NCBI RefSeq assembly: GCF_000286455.1
Contig: NZ_ALKG01000079.1
Coordinates: forward strand, 1 to 32,938
DNA from: Selenomonas sp. FOBRC6
GTDB lineage: Bacteria > Bacillota > Negativicutes > Selenomonadales > Selenomonadaceae
Length of the DNA: 32,938 nucleotides
Direction of reading: 5' to 3'
Shown here: in pieces, positions 1 to 8,905 of the stretch
How positions within the stretch are numbered: the first letter of the stretch is position 1
Layout: each line of letters opens with the position of its first letter
Notes under the pieces: model-generated
The model's input: the letters and a program-made list of their open reading frames with translations, nothing else
The model's database searches: none
Told to the model about the DNA's origin: nothing
Translations under genes and position numbers: made by a program

Positions 1-1842
1 GATTCGCGTGCGACCGTCACGACGGACGCAGGCACGGCGGGGCTTAAGACGCAGATTGCAAATGCAGTCTTCGGCACGGGCAACGCGGGCAATTACGACA
101 TCTCCTACGAGGATGGCAGCTTTGTCATCACGCCGCGCGATCTGACGCTGCGTGCAGGGGATAAAACGCGCATCTACGGCACCGAGAACGCGACCGCCGT
201 CTATACGGGCGGCACGACGAAGTTCCGCGCGGGTGCTGCGACGGCGACCACGGGACTCGTGAACGGCGATGCGGTTGCCGATGTTACGGAGTCGACGAAT
301 GCAACGCGCACGACGAATGTCGGCGCGACGGGCATCAAGACCACGATCACCAATGCACTCTTCGGCATGGGCAAGGCATCGAACTACAACATCAGCTACA
401 TTGACGGCGGTTTTGCTGTCACACCGCGCGACCTCTACATCATGGCAGGTGACAAGGAACGTGCCTTTGGTGCGGAGAATGCAACGGCGCAGTATGTGAA
501 CGGTACGCAGCGCATCAATGTGCGACCTGCCGACGCGACGACGGGACTTGTGAACGGCGATACAGTCTCCTCCATTACGGAGACGATTGACCCGATGGCA
601 ACCGTTACGGCGGATGCGGGCACCAGCGGTCTTTGGACACGCGCCTCTGCGGCACAGTTCTCGCATGGCACGGATGCCAATTACAATATTCTCTATGTGG
701 ATGGCAGATTTGCCATTGTTCCGCGTGAAGTCCTTGTGACTGCGGGCAATGTTACACGCGATTACGGTGCGCCGAATCCTGTTGTGACAGAGTACGCGAT
801 CGAGCGTGGCGACCGTACCTCGTGGCGCGGTCTGCTTGCGGGCGACGAGGTCAGCGGCATCCGTTCTTACTATGATGCAGCAATCACACCGACGACGCAG
901 GGCGGTTCTTATCCGGGCGTGATCCATATCGATCCGGCGTCTGTTACCGCTGGCTACACGGGTGCCTCGGCGATTTCCAACTATCGTTTCCGCTATGCAC
1001 CCGGAAAGCTGACGATTCAGATGCGCGGGTTCGATATGAGCACGCCGGAGGGCAGAGCCGTGATCACGAGTACGGGTTCTGTCACACAGGTGACGACAGG
1101 GCTTACCGGCGCGGCGGCAAACCGCGTTTCGGGCAGTCTTGGTGAAATCAGGGGCGGAGGCGATACGAACGCTGCGGCTTCGACCGGGAACGGATCGGGG
1201 ACAGCAGGACAGACCGTTGTTTCTGCGACGGCGAAGCAGGATCGCTCGTTCGCTGACGGCGTGACGATTCAGATGCCGCAGGATGGGGCACCGACGAATT
1301 GGGCAAACCGTGTCGTCGTGACGAATGGCAGCACGCCCGAGGCGCATGATTTCGTCGAGCACAAGGACGGCTCGTTCGGGTTTGATCTCGGCAGGACGCG
1401 CGGTGACCGCGGGTTCCGTCCTGAGGATCCGGCACACAATACGTCTGAGGCAATCCCTGTGCTCTTTACGGATGGCGGCTCGCGCGACCTTGATGGTATC
1501 TATACGGTCAACTATTCACCGGAGAAGCTGGCGATCAAGCCCTCATCGAAGAAGGTTGACATTCCCGATCCAAAGGAAATCCGCAATACGTCTGCGCAGG
1601 CACTCAGCTTCCTCTACCAGACGGCGAACGGCTCTTTCGAAGTGACGTTTGGCAATGGCATTGTGACGCTCTATCCGCAGGATGAGCCGGCACTCTCGAT
1701 CATCACCGCAAAGGATCGCAAGGCGGAGCGCGCTGTGCTCGCCTCGGGTCTGCTCACGGCGATCGAAGATCTCGGTGTAACACCTGTGGAGATCCGCGCT
1801 GTCTACATCTTCAATGTGATGGATGGGCAGGACGAGGAGTAA
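1..1842 (+). CDS. Large repeat-containing surface/exoprotein, C-terminal part (5' end outside window)
   Basis: The frame is open from the first base, so the start lies upstream and at least 613 residues are visible. Three full repeats and the tail of a fourth can be read. Each unit begins with a PRDL/PREV-type motif, followed by AGDK or AGN and a YG/FG-x-x-N motif, and ends in NYxIxYxDGxF. Unit starts are near 133, 424 and 721, a period of 291-297 nt. This resembles MBG-type (YGX) Ig-like repeats found near the C-terminus of filamentous-hemagglutinin-like exoproteins of Negativicutes. After about 1020 the repeats stop. A Gly/Ser/Ala-rich stretch (about 1140-1230) and a non-repeat C-terminal domain follow. 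I see no LPxTG motif, C-terminal membrane anchor or autotransporter barrel, so two-partner secretion is the likeliest export route (inference). Adhesion is a family-based guess; the ligand is unknown. Confidence 0.7.
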   Translation, partial: DSRATVTTDAGTAGLKTQIANAVFGTGNAGNYDISYEDGSFVITPRDLTLRAGDKTRIYGTENATAVYTGGTTKFRAGAATATTGLVNGDAVADVTESTNATRTTNVGATGIKTTITNALFGMGKASNYNISYIDGGFAVTPRDLYIMAGDKERAFGAENATAQYVNGTQRINVRPADATTGLVNGDTVSSITETIDPMATVTADAGTSGLWTRASAAQFSHGTDANYNILYVDGRFAIVPREVLVTAGNVTRDYGAPNPVVTEYAIERGDRTSWRGLLAGDEVSGIRSYYDAAITPTTQGGSYPGVIHIDPASVTAGYTGASAISNYRFRYAPGKLTIQMRGFDMSTPEGRAVITSTGSVTQVTTGLTGAAANRVSGSLGEIRGGGDTNAAASTGNGSGTAGQTVVSATAKQDRSFADGVTIQMPQDGAPTNWANRVVVTNGSTPEAHDFVEHKDGSFGFDLGRTRGDRGFRPEDPAHNTSEAIPVLFTDGGSRDLDGIYTVNYSPEKLAIKPSSKKVDIPDPKEIRNTSAQALSFLYQTANGSFEVTFGNGIVTLYPQDEPALSIITAKDRKAERAVLASGLLTAIEDLGVTPVEIRAVYIFNVMDGQDEE

Positions 1843-1851
1843 TGGACAGCC

Positions 1852-1872
1852 TCCCCCGTCTCGGACGGGGGA
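1852..1872 (+). repeat. Perfect 9-bp hairpin just after the exoprotein stop
   Basis: TCCCCCGTC and GACGGGGGA flank a TCG loop nine bases after the stop codon. There is no T-run after it, so alone it is a poor intrinsic terminator. Its outer arms resemble those of the terminator 40 bases downstream (see findings). Confidence 0.6.
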
Positions 1873-1891
1873 AGCTAATATGACGTAATGC

Positions 1892-1924
1892 AAAGCCTTC
1901 CCCGTATCATCGAGGGAGGCTTTT
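1892..1924 (+). terminator. Rho-independent terminator of the exoprotein gene
   Basis: AAAGCCT (1892-1898) pairs with AGGCTTT (1917-1923). The stem continues with CCC/GGG after one bulged base, and the 3' arm ends in TTTT. It separates the exoprotein transcript from the hrcA promoter. Confidence 0.75.
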
Positions 1925-1960
1925 CGCATGAAAAATATTTGACTTTTTGTCATTTTGCTC

Positions 1961-1989
1961 TTGACTTTTTGCTTTTTCCCGTGTATATT
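1961..1989 (+). promoter_or_regulatory. Sigma-A type promoter of the hrcA operon
   Basis: TTGACT (1961-1966), a 17-base spacer and TATATT (1984-1989). The predicted transcription start falls just before the CIRCE operator, the usual arrangement for HrcA control. A second possible -10, TATAGA, lies at 1993-1998. The block TTGACTTTTTG also occurs 22 bases upstream, at 1939. Confidence 0.7.
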
Positions 1990-2004
1990 CAGTATAGATT
2001 TTGA

Positions 2005-2031
2005 TTAGCACTCAGTTTTAGAGAGTGCTAA
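2005..2031 (+). promoter_or_regulatory. CIRCE operator (HrcA binding site)
   Basis: TTAGCACTC (2005-2013), nine bases, then GAGTGCTAA (2023-2031). This is a perfect 9-9-9 match to the CIRCE consensus. It sits between the promoter and the hrcA start, so HrcA should repress its own operon and release it on heat or unfolded-protein stress. Confidence 0.97.
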
Positions 2032-2070
2032 CAGAGATAAGGAAGTACTGAAAGGAGAGGAGAGGGGTGA

Positions 2071-3105
2071 ATGTCGGACGATCTGGACGCGCGCAAGAGT
2101 CAAATCCTGTGGGCGGTCGTCGATGACTATATCGCATCGGCGGAGCCGGTCGGATCGCGTACACTCGCGCGGAAATACAATCTCGGCATCAGCCCTGCCA
2201 CCATTCGCAATGAGATGGCGGATCTCGAGATGCTCGGCTACCTCGAGCATCCCCACACATCCGCCGGGCGCATCCCCTCATCGAAGGGGTACCGCTTCTA
2301 CGTCGATGGTTTGCAGCCCGTCGCTCCTGTGACGGATGCCGAGAAAAAGAAGATACACGATTGGTACCACAGGCGCGTGCGGCGCCTCGACGAGGTGTTT
2401 CAGGAGACGGCGCGCCTGATTGCGGACGTAACGCACAATGTTTCGCTCGTGCTCGCACCGCAGGCCGCGCAGTCGACGTTCCGCATGCTGCAGTTTCTGC
2501 CGCTCGACATGACGCACGCAATTGCCGTTCTCATGACGGATGCGGGCTTCGTCGAGAACCGCATCGTCGAGATTCCCGACGGTGCGACATTCGCAGATTT
2601 TCAGCGGATGGCGGGGGCAGTCAATGAGACGCTCTCGGGCAAGGCACTCAGCGATGTGACGAAGACGGATATGCGCCGCGTGCGCGATGCGATCGGCGAT
2701 GAATCCATCTTCGTCGCCGCCGTGGAGGTCATGCACAGGGCGCTCGAAGGGCGCTCGGAGGATCGCCTCTACCTCGGCGGCACAGCACAGCTGCTCGGAA
2801 ATCCCGAGTTTCAGGATCTCGAGCGCGTCCGTGCGATGCTGCTTGTCCTCGAGCGCGAGGATCTCGTGAAGGATATCCTCCACACGCACGCGGGCGAGGG
2901 GCTTGAGGTCACGATCGGCCGCGAGAACAAGAGCAGTACGTTCTGGGACAGCAGTTTTATCACGGCGACCTATCATGTCGACGGCAGGCTGCTCGGGACG
3001 ATTGCGGTGCTCGGCCCCACGCGCATGGAATACGCGAAGGCGATGCGCATACTCGACTATGTAAATACGAATCTAACAGAGATGATCTATCAGCTGAAAT
3101 GGTAG
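2071..3105 (+). CDS. hrcA: Heat-inducible transcription repressor HrcA
   Basis: 344 residues, the usual length for the family. HrcA is a dimeric repressor that binds CIRCE; in other Firmicutes GroEL keeps it active. The N-terminal winged-helix domain (about residues 1-75) shows the conserved GSRTLARKY, SPATIRNEMADLE and SAGRIPSSKGYR motifs. The rest is the GAF-like and dimerisation part. The ATG is preceded by a purine-rich AGGAGAGGAGAGG. It is the first gene of hrcA-grpE-dnaK-dnaJ and lies 40 bases after the CIRCE element, which implies autoregulation. Its stop overlaps the segment that provides the ribosome binding site of grpE. Confidence 0.97.
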   Translation: MSDDLDARKSQILWAVVDDYIASAEPVGSRTLARKYNLGISPATIRNEMADLEMLGYLEHPHTSAGRIPSSKGYRFYVDGLQPVAPVTDAEKKKIHDWYHRRVRRLDEVFQETARLIADVTHNVSLVLAPQAAQSTFRMLQFLPLDMTHAIAVLMTDAGFVENRIVEIPDGATFADFQRMAGAVNETLSGKALSDVTKTDMRRVRDAIGDESIFVAAVEVMHRALEGRSEDRLYLGGTAQLLGNPEFQDLERVRAMLLVLEREDLVKDILHTHAGEGLEVTIGRENKSSTFWDSSFITATYHVDGRLLGTIAVLGPTRMEYAKAMRILDYVNTNLTEMIYQLKW

Positions 3106-3119
3106 GAGAGGTGAACGGC

Positions 3120-3671
3120 TTGCAGGAAAAGGAAGAGATGACGGCAGAGGAGCAGCCCGTGGAGGATGTAACTGACACGGCGGCGGAATCTGCGGATGTA
3201 ACCGTGGAGGATGTGCCCGCAGAGGAGGATAGGACGTCCGAACTAGAGGCACAGCTTCAGGAAAAAAGCGACCGCATCCTGCGTCTTCAGGCGGATTTTG
3301 AAAACTTCCGCCGCCGCACGGCGAAGGAAAAGGAGGAGCTTGCAGCCGTTATCACGCAGAATATCCTCACGGATTTCCTGCCGCTCCTCGATAATTTTGA
3401 GCGGGCGATGGCGGTGGAGCAGTCCGATGTGGAGGCGTTCCAAAAGGGCGTGGAGATGATCTTCACGCAGCTGCGCGAGGTGATGGAAAAGCACGGGCTT
3501 GAAAACATCGAGGCAGAGGGCGCACCCTTTGATCCGAATGTGCATCAGGCGGTCATGCGCGTCGAGAATCCCGATGTGGAGGACGGCACGATCACGCAGG
3601 TGCTGCAAAAGGGCTATCAGGCCAAGGGCAGGGTCATCCGCCCCGCCATGGTGCAGGTAGCAGGTAACTAA
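3120..3671 (+). CDS. grpE: Nucleotide exchange factor GrpE
   Basis: GrpE dimers release ADP from DnaK. The protein has an acidic, disordered N-terminus, a long charged helix (about residues 40-100, with RILRLQADFENFRRRT) and a C-terminal beta-wing domain ending in GRVIRPAMVQVA. I chose TTG at 3120 (183 residues) because AGGAGAGG at 3105-3112 is correctly spaced for it. An in-frame ATG at 3099 would start inside hrcA without a ribosome binding site, and another ATG lies at 3138. Translation is probably coupled to the end of hrcA. Function is certain; the start is less so. Confidence 0.95.
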   Translation: MQEKEEMTAEEQPVEDVTDTAAESADVTVEDVPAEEDRTSELEAQLQEKSDRILRLQADFENFRRRTAKEKEELAAVITQNILTDFLPLLDNFERAMAVEQSDVEAFQKGVEMIFTQLREVMEKHGLENIEAEGAPFDPNVHQAVMRVENPDVEDGTITQVLQKGYQAKGRVIRPAMVQVAGN

Positions 3672-3707
3672 GCAAATAACATCTATAAGATTTTGGAGGA
3701 ATATAAA

Positions 3708-5558
3708 ATGGCTAAAGTAATTGGTATTGATCTTGGAACGACGAACTCTGTTGTCTCCGTGATGGAGGGCGGCGAGCCCGTCGTTATAACAAACCCCGAG
3801 GGCAGCCGTATCACGCCGTCCGTCGTGGGCTTTACGAAGGACGGGCAACGCCTTGTCGGTCGCCTTGCAAAGAATCAGGCGGTCTCGAACCCCGACCGCA
3901 CGATCTCGTCGATCAAGCGCCATATGGGTGACCCGAACTATCATGTGGCGATTGACGGCAAGAACTACACACCACCCGAGATCTCGGCAATGATCCTGCA
4001 GAAGCTCAAGAGCGACGCAGAGGCGTATCTCGGCGAGACTGTTACGCAGGCGGTCATCACGGTTCCTGCGTACTTCAACGACAGCCAGCGTCAGGCAACG
4101 AAGGACGCGGGCAAGATTGCAGGCCTCGAGGTGCTGCGCATCATCAACGAGCCGACGGCGGCGGCGCTTGCGTACGGTCTTGACAAAGATCAGGACGAGA
4201 CGGTGCTCGTCTTTGACCTCGGCGGTGGCACGTTCGATGTCTCCATTCTCGAGCTCAGCGAGGGCGTGTTCGAGGTCAAGGCGACGAATGGCGACACGGT
4301 GCTCGGTGGCGACGACTTCGACAAGAAGATCATGGACTGGATGGTCGAGGAGTTCAAGAAGGAGAACGGCATCGACCTCTCACAGGACAAGATGAGCGCA
4401 CAGCGTCTCATCGAGGCGGCGGAAAAGGCGAAGATCGAACTCTCGAGCATGAGCCAGACGAATATCAACCTGCCGTTCATCACGGCGGATGCCTCGGGTC
4501 CGAAGCATCTCGACCTCACGCTCTCGCGTGCAAAGTTCGATGAGCTGACGGCGGATCTCGTGGAGCGCACGATGGTTCCGACACGCAAGGCGATGGAGGA
4601 TGCGGGGCTCTCGAGCAACGAGATCGATAAGATCATTCTCGTCGGCGGTTCGACTCGTATTCCTGCGGTGCAGGATGCGATCCGCAAGATCCTCGGCAAG
4701 GAGCCCTCGAAGGGCGTCAACCCGGATGAGTGCGTCTCCATCGGCGCAGCAATCCAGGGCGGCGTGCTCGTCGGCGAGGTCAAGGACGTGCTGCTCCTCG
4801 ATGTCACGCCGCTCTCGCTCGGTATCGAGACGCTCGGCGGTGTCTGCACGAAGATCATCGACCGCAACACGACCATCCCAACCTCGAAGAGTCAGGTGTT
4901 CTCGACGGCGGCGGACAATCAGCCGGGCGTTGAGATTCACGTCCTGCAGGGCGAGCGCGAGATGGCGGCGGGCAACAAGACGCTCGGACGCTTCCAGCTC
5001 ACGGATATTCCGCCCGCACCGCGCGGCGTTCCCCAGATCGAGGTTAAGTTCGACATCGATGCGAACGGCATTGTCAACGTGTCGGCGAAGGATCTTGGCA
5101 CGGGCAAGGAGCAGAAGATCACGATTCAGTCCGACAGCGGCATGAGCAAAGAGGATATCGAGCGCATGGTGAAAGAGGCGGAATCGCACGCCGCCGAGGA
5201 CAAGAAGCAGAAGGAAGCCGTCGATGCACGCAATGCGGGCGACTCCCTCGTCTATCAGGCGGAGAAGGCGATCAAGGATCTCGGCGAGAACGCGGATCAG
5301 ACGCTCGTCTCCAAGACACAGACCGCGATTGACAAGCTGAAGGAAGCGCTCAAGGGCTCGGATATCGAGGCGATCAAGGCGGCGACCGAAGAGGCACGCC
5401 AGCCGCTCTACGAACTCTCTGCGGCGGCTTATCAGCAGGCACAGCAGGCGGCGGGTGCCGCGCCGGGCACAGATACAAATGCGGGCGCACAGAGCGGCGC
5501 GCAGGATGACAATGTTGTCGATGCGGAGTTCACCGAAGTCAAGGATGATAAGAAGTAA
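3708..5558 (+). CDS. dnaK: Chaperone DnaK (Hsp70)
   Basis: 616 residues. It is the ATP-dependent cytoplasmic chaperone that works with DnaJ and GrpE. The ATPase domain shows [10 protein letters not shown] at the N-terminus, [10 protein letters not shown] near residue 170 and VGGSTRIP near 312. The substrate-binding domain follows, with a helical lid and a Gln/Ala-rich tail ending EVKDDKK. The real start is the ATG at 3708, after TTGGAGGA at 3693-3700; reading from the TTG inside that site would add five residues. It lies 36 bases after grpE with no terminator between them. HrcA/CIRCE regulation is inferred from the operon. Confidence 0.98.
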   Translation: MAKVIGIDLGTTNSVVSVMEGGEPVVITNPEGSRITPSVVGFTKDGQRLVGRLAKNQAVSNPDRTISSIKRHMGDPNYHVAIDGKNYTPPEISAMILQKLKSDAEAYLGETVTQAVITVPAYFNDSQRQATKDAGKIAGLEVLRIINEPTAAALAYGLDKDQDETVLVFDLGGGTFDVSILELSEGVFEVKATNGDTVLGGDDFDKKIMDWMVEEFKKENGIDLSQDKMSAQRLIEAAEKAKIELSSMSQTNINLPFITADASGPKHLDLTLSRAKFDELTADLVERTMVPTRKAMEDAGLSSNEIDKIILVGGSTRIPAVQDAIRKILGKEPSKGVNPDECVSIGAAIQGGVLVGEVKDVLLLDVTPLSLGIETLGGVCTKIIDRNTTIPTSKSQVFSTAADNQPGVEIHVLQGEREMAAGNKTLGRFQLTDIPPAPRGVPQIEVKFDIDANGIVNVSAKDLGTGKEQKITIQSDSGMSKEDIERMVKEAESHAAEDKKQKEAVDARNAGDSLVYQAEKAIKDLGENADQTLVSKTQTAIDKLKEALKGSDIEAIKAATEEARQPLYELSAAAYQQAQQAAGAAPGTDTNAGAQSGAQDDNVVDAEFTEVKDDKK

Positions 5559-5567
5559 GGTGGTATC

Positions 5568-6719
5568 GTGAGCGAGAAACGCGATTACTACGAAGTCCTG
5601 GGCGTCCAGAAGGGCGCCTCGGACGATGAGATCAAAAAAGCATATAAGAAACTCGCGCGCAAATACCATCCCGATCTCAACCGTGACGACCCGAAGACCG
5701 CCGAGGAGAAATTCAAGGAGGTCAACGAGGCGTACGATGTGCTGAAGGATCCGCAGAAGAAGGCGGCGTATGACCAGTTCGGTCACGATGCCTTCGACCC
5801 GCGTCGCGGGGGCGGTGCCGGAGGGGGCAACCCCTTCGGCGGTGCCGGCGGATTCGGCGGCTTTGACATGAACGACATCTTCGATATGTTCGGTATGGGT
5901 GGCGGTGGACGCCGCGCGCGCCGGCAGGGTCCCGAGCGCGGCGCAGACCTGCGCTACGATCTCGAGATTTCGTTCGAGGAGGCGGCGTTCGGCAAGGAGG
6001 TCGAGCTCTCCATCCCGCGTGAGGAGAACTGTCCGACTTGCGGCGGTTCGGGCGCGGCGAAGGGCTCGAGTGCCGAGACCTGTTCGACCTGTCATGGGTC
6101 GGGGCAGGAGCAGGTTATGCAGCGGACGATGTTCGGCAGCATGATGACCTCGCGCACATGCAGCCAGTGCCACGGCACGGGCAAGATCATCAAGAATCCG
6201 TGCGGTGACTGCCACGGCACGGGGCGCAAGCGCGTCACGAAGACCATCAAGGTCAACATCCCGCGCGGTGTGGACGACGGACAGCGCGTCCGCGTTTCGG
6301 GCGGCGGCGAGGCGGGTGTGCGCGGCGGGGCGAACGGCGATCTCTATGTATACATCTTCATCCGTCCGCATGAGCTCTTTCAGCGGCGCGGCAACGATGT
6401 CCTCATCGAGATTCCGATCACCTTCGTACAGGCATCGCTCGGCGATACGGTACAGGTGCCGACCCTCGACGGCGCAGTCGACCTCAAGGTGCCTGCGGGC
6501 ATCCAGACGGGCACGGTGCTGCGCGTCAAGGGCAAGGGCATACCGAATCTGCGTGGCTCCGGACGCGGCGATGAGCACGTCCGCGTCAAGGTCACAACGC
6601 CGCAGAAACTCTCCGCAAAGCAGAAGGAACTCCTCAAGGAGTTCGCAGCGCTCAGCGGGGATGCGGTCAATCCCGAGCAGAAGAGCTTTACTGAGAAATT
6701 CAAGGATCTGTTTGCGTAA
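5568..6719 (+). CDS. dnaJ: Co-chaperone DnaJ (Hsp40, type I)
   Basis: 383 residues from a GTG start nine bases after dnaK, with AAGGTGG upstream. DnaJ delivers substrates to DnaK and stimulates its ATPase. The J domain carries HPD at residues 34-36. A Gly/Phe-rich linker (about 75-115) follows. The zinc domain has four CxxCxGxG repeats starting at Cys155, Cys172, Cys198 and Cys212, all intact. The C-terminal substrate-binding domains complete a type I DnaJ. It is the last gene of the heat-shock operon and ends directly at a strong terminator. Confidence 0.98.
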   Translation: MSEKRDYYEVLGVQKGASDDEIKKAYKKLARKYHPDLNRDDPKTAEEKFKEVNEAYDVLKDPQKKAAYDQFGHDAFDPRRGGGAGGGNPFGGAGGFGGFDMNDIFDMFGMGGGGRRARRQGPERGADLRYDLEISFEEAAFGKEVELSIPREENCPTCGGSGAAKGSSAETCSTCHGSGQEQVMQRTMFGSMMTSRTCSQCHGTGKIIKNPCGDCHGTGRKRVTKTIKVNIPRGVDDGQRVRVSGGGEAGVRGGANGDLYVYIFIRPHELFQRRGNDVLIEIPITFVQASLGDTVQVPTLDGAVDLKVPAGIQTGTVLRVKGKGIPNLRGSGRGDEHVRVKVTTPQKLSAKQKELLKEFAALSGDAVNPEQKSFTEKFKDLFA

Positions 6720-6721
6720 TA

Positions 6722-6760
6722 GAGCGGCTGCGGCTTCATCTTGCCGCAGCCGCTCCTTTT
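6722..6760 (+). terminator. Rho-independent terminator of the hrcA-dnaJ operon
   Basis: GAGCGGCTGCGGC (6722-6734) and GCCGCAGCCGCTC (6743-6755) form a perfect 13-bp stem with an 8-base loop. CTTTT follows. It begins two bases after the dnaJ stop. Confidence 0.93.
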
Positions 6761-6765
6761 GCGCA

Positions 6766-6794
6766 TTGACATTACTTCGTACATTTGTTAGGAT
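6766..6794 (+). promoter_or_regulatory. Promoter of the 516-residue hypothetical gene
   Basis: Consensus TTGACA (6766-6771), a 17-base spacer and TAGGAT (6789-6794). It lies immediately after the dnaJ terminator and about 50 bases before the next start codon. Confidence 0.65.
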
Positions 6795-6845
6795 AAGCCG
6801 TATTGGTTTTGTTTAGGAAAAAAGCGTGTAGGCTTGGAGGGCTGG

Positions 6846-8396
6846 ATGGAAAATGTCTACGCATTAGTTAAGCGTTTCTATCTGGCGCATGGGCGTGCGA
6901 ATATCTTTGTGGCGCGCACGCTTGTCGAGCGCTATCTTCGTGCGGCAGCGTGGCGTGGGCGGAGCAATGAAGACCTCTGTACAGACTGGTACTGCATTGA
7001 GGACTTTCTCACAGTTATTCAGCGGCGCGATGATTCGCTTGCGCGGCTCTTCATCCGCATCGACTACCTCGCGCTCTTCTTCCGCTATGCGGATGCGCAT
7101 ATTGACCGACGTCCGCTCAAGCGACACGCAGAGGATTATTTTGCGCGCATGCGCGCCTTTCTGACCTATCTCGAGGATACGGGCGACTATGACATCGACA
7201 TCGGCGAGCTGGATGCCGATCTCGAGATGTTCTACATCACGGGGCGGTTCCGCCTGCCGGAGCGTGTCATGTGGGAGGAGATCGAGGGGCTGACGATCGA
7301 GGATATCGAGGAGGACGAGCGGATCGAGATGGAGGAGCTGAACATTCAGCTCAATGATCTCCTGCACCGCATCGGCGAGTATTTCCGGTGTCCCGCCTAT
7401 CAGCTCGACATCGGCCGTGCGGCGACGATCTACACGGGCGGCCTCTACGATATGAACGAGTACGAACACGCGAGCGAGGAGGAAAAGGAAACCTTCTGGC
7501 TGCGGTTCTGGGACTATTTTTTCTTCGACTATCATCTCATTGCGACGGATGAGACGCCGATTGCGCACTACAGCGAGCATATGTGGAAGAAGCTCAGCTA
7601 CGATGACCGCGAGATCATCGGCGATCTGCTGGCGGCGCGCTTTGCCCTACTCGCCGTGACGGAGGAGTACGACGATCACGTTGTCTGCCGCGATATTCTG
7701 CGCGATGAGGAGGTCGTGCTGCCGCATCCGGATATTCCGGGCTCGCTTTCAAAGAGTATTCTCTTCGGGCATATCTGCGACGAGGGGATGATGATGCTCA
7801 ATTACATCACGGCAATCCCGGCGAGCAAGCGTCTGCAGAAGCGGATTGGCGACACGATTCAGCGCGAGTACAAGCTCTTCCGCATGCAGGCGCATGAGGC
7901 AACGATGGACGATTTCCTCGAACGGGAAGCGGCGCTCGTGCGCCATACGATCCACGTCCTCTCGACGCTCGCGCAGCTCGATGTGCTGCCGCGCCGTCTG
8001 CTGCCGGCTGCCATTCCCCGCACGATCGACCCGCATGTGTGCGCGGAGGAACTCGGCGCACTTCAGATCATTGCGGACAAGATCGGCTTTAGCCGTCACT
8101 CACAGGTGCTTATGTGCGAGCTGTTTCTGGACTACGCGCAGTCCGATCTTGCGCGTGCACAGACAGCGGAGACGCTGACGGCAACGATATTCCTTTTTGC
8201 GGAGATCAATGATATCGACCTTTCGCCGATCACGGAGCTCTATCATGTTCTCGGTTCGGATCAGAAAACGGTGCGTGCTGCGCTTGCGCGCATGCGTACG
8301 GCGCTGCGCTGTGTGACCTACGATCCCCGTTACCTCGGGGAGGAGGGGTTTGTGACGATGCTCTACAGCGTTGTTCACGGGAAAGCAAACTTTTAG
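6846..8396 (+). CDS. Conserved-looking hypothetical protein, 516 residues, unrecognised
   Basis: I do not recognise a family. The ATG at 6846 follows TGGAGGG at 6835-6841 with good spacing; an upstream TTG at 6834 overlaps that site and is unlikely. The protein is soluble-looking, rich in Asp/Glu and predicted mostly helical. An acidic segment rich in Ile, Glu and Asp lies at about residues 135-165, and aromatic-rich stretches near 205-225. There is no signal peptide, clear membrane segment, nucleotide-binding loop or Cys/His metal cluster. Codon use and GC content match its neighbours, so recent transfer is not suggested. It has its own promoter and is followed closely by a small membrane protein gene. 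The dnaJ neighbour often found in Firmicutes, prmA, is not here. Confidence 0.85.
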   Translation: MENVYALVKRFYLAHGRANIFVARTLVERYLRAAAWRGRSNEDLCTDWYCIEDFLTVIQRRDDSLARLFIRIDYLALFFRYADAHIDRRPLKRHAEDYFARMRAFLTYLEDTGDYDIDIGELDADLEMFYITGRFRLPERVMWEEIEGLTIEDIEEDERIEMEELNIQLNDLLHRIGEYFRCPAYQLDIGRAATIYTGGLYDMNEYEHASEEEKETFWLRFWDYFFFDYHLIATDETPIAHYSEHMWKKLSYDDREIIGDLLAARFALLAVTEEYDDHVVCRDILRDEEVVLPHPDIPGSLSKSILFGHICDEGMMMLNYITAIPASKRLQKRIGDTIQREYKLFRMQAHEATMDDFLEREAALVRHTIHVLSTLAQLDVLPRRLLPAAIPRTIDPHVCAEELGALQIIADKIGFSRHSQVLMCELFLDYAQSDLARAQTAETLTATIFLFAEINDIDLSPITELYHVLGSDQKTVRAALARMRTALRCVTYDPRYLGEEGFVTMLYSVVHGKANF

Positions 8397-8409
8397 GGAG
8401 GAGGCTCCT

Positions 8410-8778
8410 ATGGAACAGGATTCGCGTGTGCGGCCGATGAGCCGTGAGGAAAATGCCGCCTATCGTGGCGTGACGGTGGACGAGAGCGGCGCAGAGCCGC
8501 ACGAGGAAGAGGGACAGGCGTGGAGCTCTGCGTACGGCGGTGCTCCGCGCAGCTCCGTGCGCTATATCCGCATTGGTGGCGTGTCACGGCGTCCCTCGCT
8601 CCTTACGAGCCTCCTCTGGGCGCTCGGCCTCGGGGCACTGCTTGCGCTCTTCATCTTTGTTGCTCTGCCTGCGATTGCGATGATTATCGTCGGTGTCCTC
8701 GTGCTCGGCGCAATCGTCAGCCTCGTCGGACGTGCCCGCATCATGTCGTGGATGATGCGGCGGCTGTATGGAAGATAG
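8410..8778 (+). CDS. Small membrane protein of unknown function
   Basis: 122 residues from the ATG at 8410, preceded by AGGGAGGAG, 13 bases after the previous stop, so probably co-transcribed with it. The N-terminal half is charged and likely cytoplasmic. Residues about 65-107 form one long or two adjacent hydrophobic helices (LLWALGLGALLALFIFVALP, then a Val/Ile/Leu-rich segment). The C-terminus is basic (RIMSWMMRRLYGR). No motif assigns a function. It might anchor a partner at the membrane (weak inference). Confidence 0.75.
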   Translation: MEQDSRVRPMSREENAAYRGVTVDESGAEPHEEEGQAWSSAYGGAPRSSVRYIRIGGVSRRPSLLTSLLWALGLGALLALFIFVALPAIAMIIVGVLVLGAIVSLVGRARIMSWMMRRLYGR

Positions 8779-8801
8779 TGCGAAAAATCACGGAACAGGG
8801 C

Positions 8802-8830
8802 TTTACAAAAGTCCTATCTTGTGATATACT
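8802..8830 (+). promoter_or_regulatory. Promoter of the rimP-nusA-infB operon
   Basis: TTTACA (8802-8807), 17 bases, then TATACT (8825-8830). The next start codon is at 8906, leaving a leader of roughly 70 bases that contains the hairpin at 8854-8881. Confidence 0.75.
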
Positions 8831-8853
8831 CCAATAAATTCATTTAAGATCTG

Positions 8854-8881
8854 GAAAGAGTGGGTGGAAGCCCACTCTTTC
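8854..8881 (+). ncRNA. Leader hairpin upstream of rimP
   Basis: GAAAGAGTGGG (8854-8864) and CCCACTCTTTC (8871-8881) make a perfect 11-bp stem with a TGGAAG loop in the 5' untranslated region. The stem ends in only three Ts before C, so it is a weak terminator at best. It may be an attenuator, an RNA-stability element or a protein-binding site. I do not match it to a named leader family. Confidence 0.5.
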
Positions 8882-8905
8882 ATTGCGTATGAGAAGAGGG
8901 AGAGC

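Noticed and set aside
1-1020. The repeats at the window start as a CRISPR array or DNA satellite
   Set aside because: The period is near 290 bases, in frame with an open coding sequence, and the conservation is at protein level.
4380-6578. A 732-codon open frame on the minus strand opposite dnaK and dnaJ
   Set aside because: It lies wholly antisense to two certain genes, has composition typical of a GC-rich shadow frame and shows no recognisable domain or ribosome binding site.
8854-8881. The rimP leader hairpin as terminator of the small membrane protein gene
   Set aside because: It lies downstream of a good promoter and lacks a proper T-run, so it belongs to the next transcript.
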